Assembly: GCA_018991295.1 (NCBI GenBank)
Contig: JAGKSZ010000048.1
Span: forward strand, 1-14,691
Direction: 5' to 3'
Source: Porphyrobacter sp.
GTDB lineage: Bacteria; Pseudomonadota; Alphaproteobacteria; Sphingomonadales; Sphingomonadaceae
Length of the DNA: 14,691 nucleotides
Below are positions 12,777 through 14,691 of this stretch, one piece after another. A model generated the notes under the pieces. That model was given only the letters and a program-made list of their open reading frames with translations. It was not told the origin of the DNA and searched no databases. The position numbers and the translations under genes were made by a program. How positions within the stretch are numbered: the stretch's first letter is position 1; every line of letters starts with the position of its first letter.

Positions 12777-14691
12777 TGGCTGAGGCGGCGCAAACCTCAA
12801 TCCCGCCGGGTCCGTCAGGTGCGCGGCGCTGGGGCAAGCGGGCGGGCTGGGCGCTGGGGCTGCTGCTTGCGCCATTCCTGCTCGCCGCGCTGTTCTTCGC
12901 CACGCCGATCGGCAAGCGTTTCATTGCCGATCAGATCGCCGCGGTCGCCCCCGCATCGGGTCTGCGCTTTACCGTCGGGCGGATTGAGGGCGATGTTTAT
13001 CGGCAGGCAGTGCTGCGGCAGGTGACGGTGAGCGACCCGAAGGGCGCCTTCCTCACTATCCCCGAAGTGCGGCTCGATTGGCGCCCCCTCAACTGGCTGT
13101 GGAGCGGGCTCGATATCCGCGAGGTGACAGCCAAACGCGGGCGGCTGACGCGGCTGCCGGAACTGCTCCCCGGCGATCCTGATGCGCCGCTGCTCCCCGA
13201 TTTCGATATCCGGGTGGACAAGCTGCGGATCGAGAATCTCGTCATCGCCAAGGGCCTTGCCACCCCGCGCGACGAGCGGGCGAACCTTGCTGCACGGATC
13301 GATATCCGCAAGGGCCGCGCGTTGATCGATGCGAAGGCCCGGTTGGGTGCGCAGGACCGTTTTGCACTGCTGCTTGATGCCGAACCAGATGGCGATCGCT
13401 TCGAACTGGAAGGCGATGCGCTGGCCCCTGCGGGCGGCGTGCTGGCGGGGCTGGCTGGCCTTGGCGAGGGCTATGCGGCGCGCATTGTGGGGGACGGGAC
13501 CTGGGCAAAATGGCGCGGCGCGGCGGTGGCAAGGGCTATCGGCGCTGGAGATGAACGTCCCATGGCGGCTTTCCGGATCGCCAATGATGCGGGGCGCTAC
13601 GGCGTCATTGGACAGCTTCGCAGTGGGCTCGGCAGCGGCACAATCCTTGGCCGGGCGCTGAGCGATACGACTTCGCTGGCTACCAGTTTCACGCTGGAGA
13701 ACAGCATCATCGAAGGGCGCGCTGCTGCTGTCTCTGCCTCGGTCGATCTGCGTGCGGGCGGGGTGGTGGATCTGGCCGACAAGGTCGTTGATGGCGCGCG
13801 GGTGCAGCTTGCGTTGCGCGATCCCGATGTGCTCGGGGCAGGTGTCAGGCTTGAAGATGCGCGGATTGACGCCAACCTTGCAGGGGCGTTCAGCGATCTG
13901 GGTATCAAGCACGAAATCACCGTCGCCCGCCTGACCGCCTCGGGCGTGATCGCCACTGGCCTTGCGCAGGCGGGGAGCGCGCGGCTGCAGGGCGCGGTGC
14001 TCAGTCTGCCGCTTGCGCTTACTGCCCAGCGGGTGACAACGGGCTTTGCGCAGGCCGATCCGCGCCTTGTCGGGGGGCGTGCCGCGGGCTTGCTAACCTA
14101 TGATTTTGCTCGCAACTGGCTTGCCGCTGACCGGACCGAGGTTACCTTTCCGGGGCTTTCGGCAACGCTTTCGTTGCAGGGCGATATCCCCGCTGGCGCC
14201 TACGCCATCGCCGGGCCGGTGACGGCGCAGCGGCTCAGGGTTGATGGTGCCGGCGAGGTGACGGCCAATGCCAAAATCCTTGCCAAGTTCGGCCCCGCTG
14301 TGCCGTGGAGCCTGCGTGCCAATCTGGCGGGCGTGCTCAGCCGCATTGGCAATGCGACGATCGTCAACCTTGCGGGCGATCAGGTGCGCTTCAAGGGCGA
14401 GCTGGGCATGGGAACGGGCCAGCCGATCATCCTGCGCAATACCACCATAACCGCTCCGCGGCTCTCGGCCACACTCGACAGCAAGGTGGTGACCGGCGGC
14501 GGGGTGACCCGCACTGTGCTGGCGGGGAGCGGGCGGCAGACCCAAAAAGGGCCGGTCCGCCTCGAAGCCGAAAACGCCGCCGCAGGCCCGCGCGCCGGGC
14601 TGGGACTGGCCGGTCCCCCACCCGCCCCCCGGCGCAAGGATGGTCGCATTGAGCCGGCCCCCAGGCAGGGGGGGGTCGGCCCTGGTGTGGG
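12776..14691 (+). CDS. tamB: Translocation and assembly module protein TamB (AsmA-like/DUF490), 3' end beyond the window
   Basis: Large periplasm-spanning partner of TamA, anchored in the inner membrane; its beta-taco groove probably carries lipid. The ATG at 12776 shares its A with the tamA TGA. Manual translation gives 638 open codons to the window end without a stop. The N-terminus has a basic stretch (RRWGKR, 18-22) and one transmembrane anchor at about 24-42 (WALGLLLAPFLLAALFFATP), then FIADQIAAVAPASGLRFTVGRIEGDVY, the conserved opening of TamB. Beta-rich repeats follow, including LDWRPLNWLWSGLDIREV. A full TamB would have about 1300-1400 residues, so about half is present. From about 14540 the protein becomes oddly Gly/Pro-rich, probably from sequence errors. 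The shorter ORFs in other frames here are shadows. Confidence 0.92.
   Translation, partial: MAEAAQTSIPPGPSGARRWGKRAGWALGLLLAPFLLAALFFATPIGKRFIADQIAAVAPASGLRFTVGRIEGDVYRQAVLRQVTVSDPKGAFLTIPEVRLDWRPLNWLWSGLDIREVTAKRGRLTRLPELLPGDPDAPLLPDFDIRVDKLRIENLVIAKGLATPRDERANLAARIDIRKGRALIDAKARLGAQDRFALLLDAEPDGDRFELEGDALAPAGGVLAGLAGLGEGYAARIVGDGTWAKWRGAAVARAIGAGDERPMAAFRIANDAGRYGVIGQLRSGLGSGTILGRALSDTTSLATSFTLENSIIEGRAAAVSASVDLRAGGVVDLADKVVDGARVQLALRDPDVLGAGVRLEDARIDANLAGAFSDLGIKHEITVARLTASGVIATGLAQAGSARLQGAVLSLPLALTAQRVTTGFAQADPRLVGGRAAGLLTYDFARNWLAADRTEVTFPGLSATLSLQGDIPAGAYAIAGPVTAQRLRVDGAGEVTANAKILAKFGPAVPWSLRANLAGVLSRIGNATIVNLAGDQVRFKGELGMGTGQPIILRNTTITAPRLSATLDSKVVTGGGVTRTVLAGSGRQTQKGPVRLEAENAAAGPRAGLGLAGPPPAPRRKDGRIEPAPRQGGVGPGV

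Noticed and set aside
12815..13912. 365-codon minus-strand ORF at the start of tamB, which might suggest no plus-strand gene there
   Set aside because: Manual translation of the plus strand from 12776 gives an uninterrupted TamB frame with anchor and conserved opening, so this is a shadow.

Overview
The window reads as an ordinary, GC-rich, densely packed chromosomal segment of an alphaproteobacterium. The order argS, SPOR protein, nagZ, scpA, scpB, tatA, tatB, tatC is the classic alphaproteobacterial housekeeping block. The protein sequences, together with the tamA-tamB pair, look most like Sphingomonadales, probably Erythrobacteraceae (inference from recalled protein similarity, not from a search).

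Layout. Positions 1-6223 (+ strand) hold a likely single transcription unit or a few nested ones: the 3' part of argS, a membrane-anchored SPOR protein, nagZ, scpA and scpB joined by 4-base ATGA overlaps, then tatA, tatB and tatC. Peptidoglycan binding and recycling (SPOR, NagZ), chromosome condensation (ScpAB) and folded-protein export (TatABC) are thus co-located. A 114-base convergent gap (6224-6337) carries two short hairpins that suit back-to-back terminators. A secreted YtcJ-type amidohydrolase lies on the minus strand (6338-7990). It is divergent from a threonine ammonia-lyase with one ACT domain (8143-9405). A 211-base gap follows with a strong 12-bp hairpin and a candidate promoter. 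Then come bpt (Leu/Arg-tRNA-protein transferase), tamA and the 5' part of tamB, each overlapping the next. TamA and TamB form the outer-membrane/inner-membrane translocation and assembly module.

TamB has no stop before the window end, so it is easily missed by stop-to-stop ORF calling; its frame was translated by hand and is open from 12776 to 14691. Its last ~150 bases look corrupted towards G and C, as if this were the low-quality end of a contig.

I found no mobile element, CRISPR array, phage gene, toxin-antitoxin pair, tRNA or rRNA, and no new biological system. There is no gene-free stretch over 300 bases; the longest gap is 9406-9616. The points most worth a second look are a hairpin lying between a perfect Shine-Dalgarno and the tatB start, an apparent loss of the TatC TM5 Glu/Gln, the long acidic Pro-rich N-terminal region of TamA, and the degraded tamB end.
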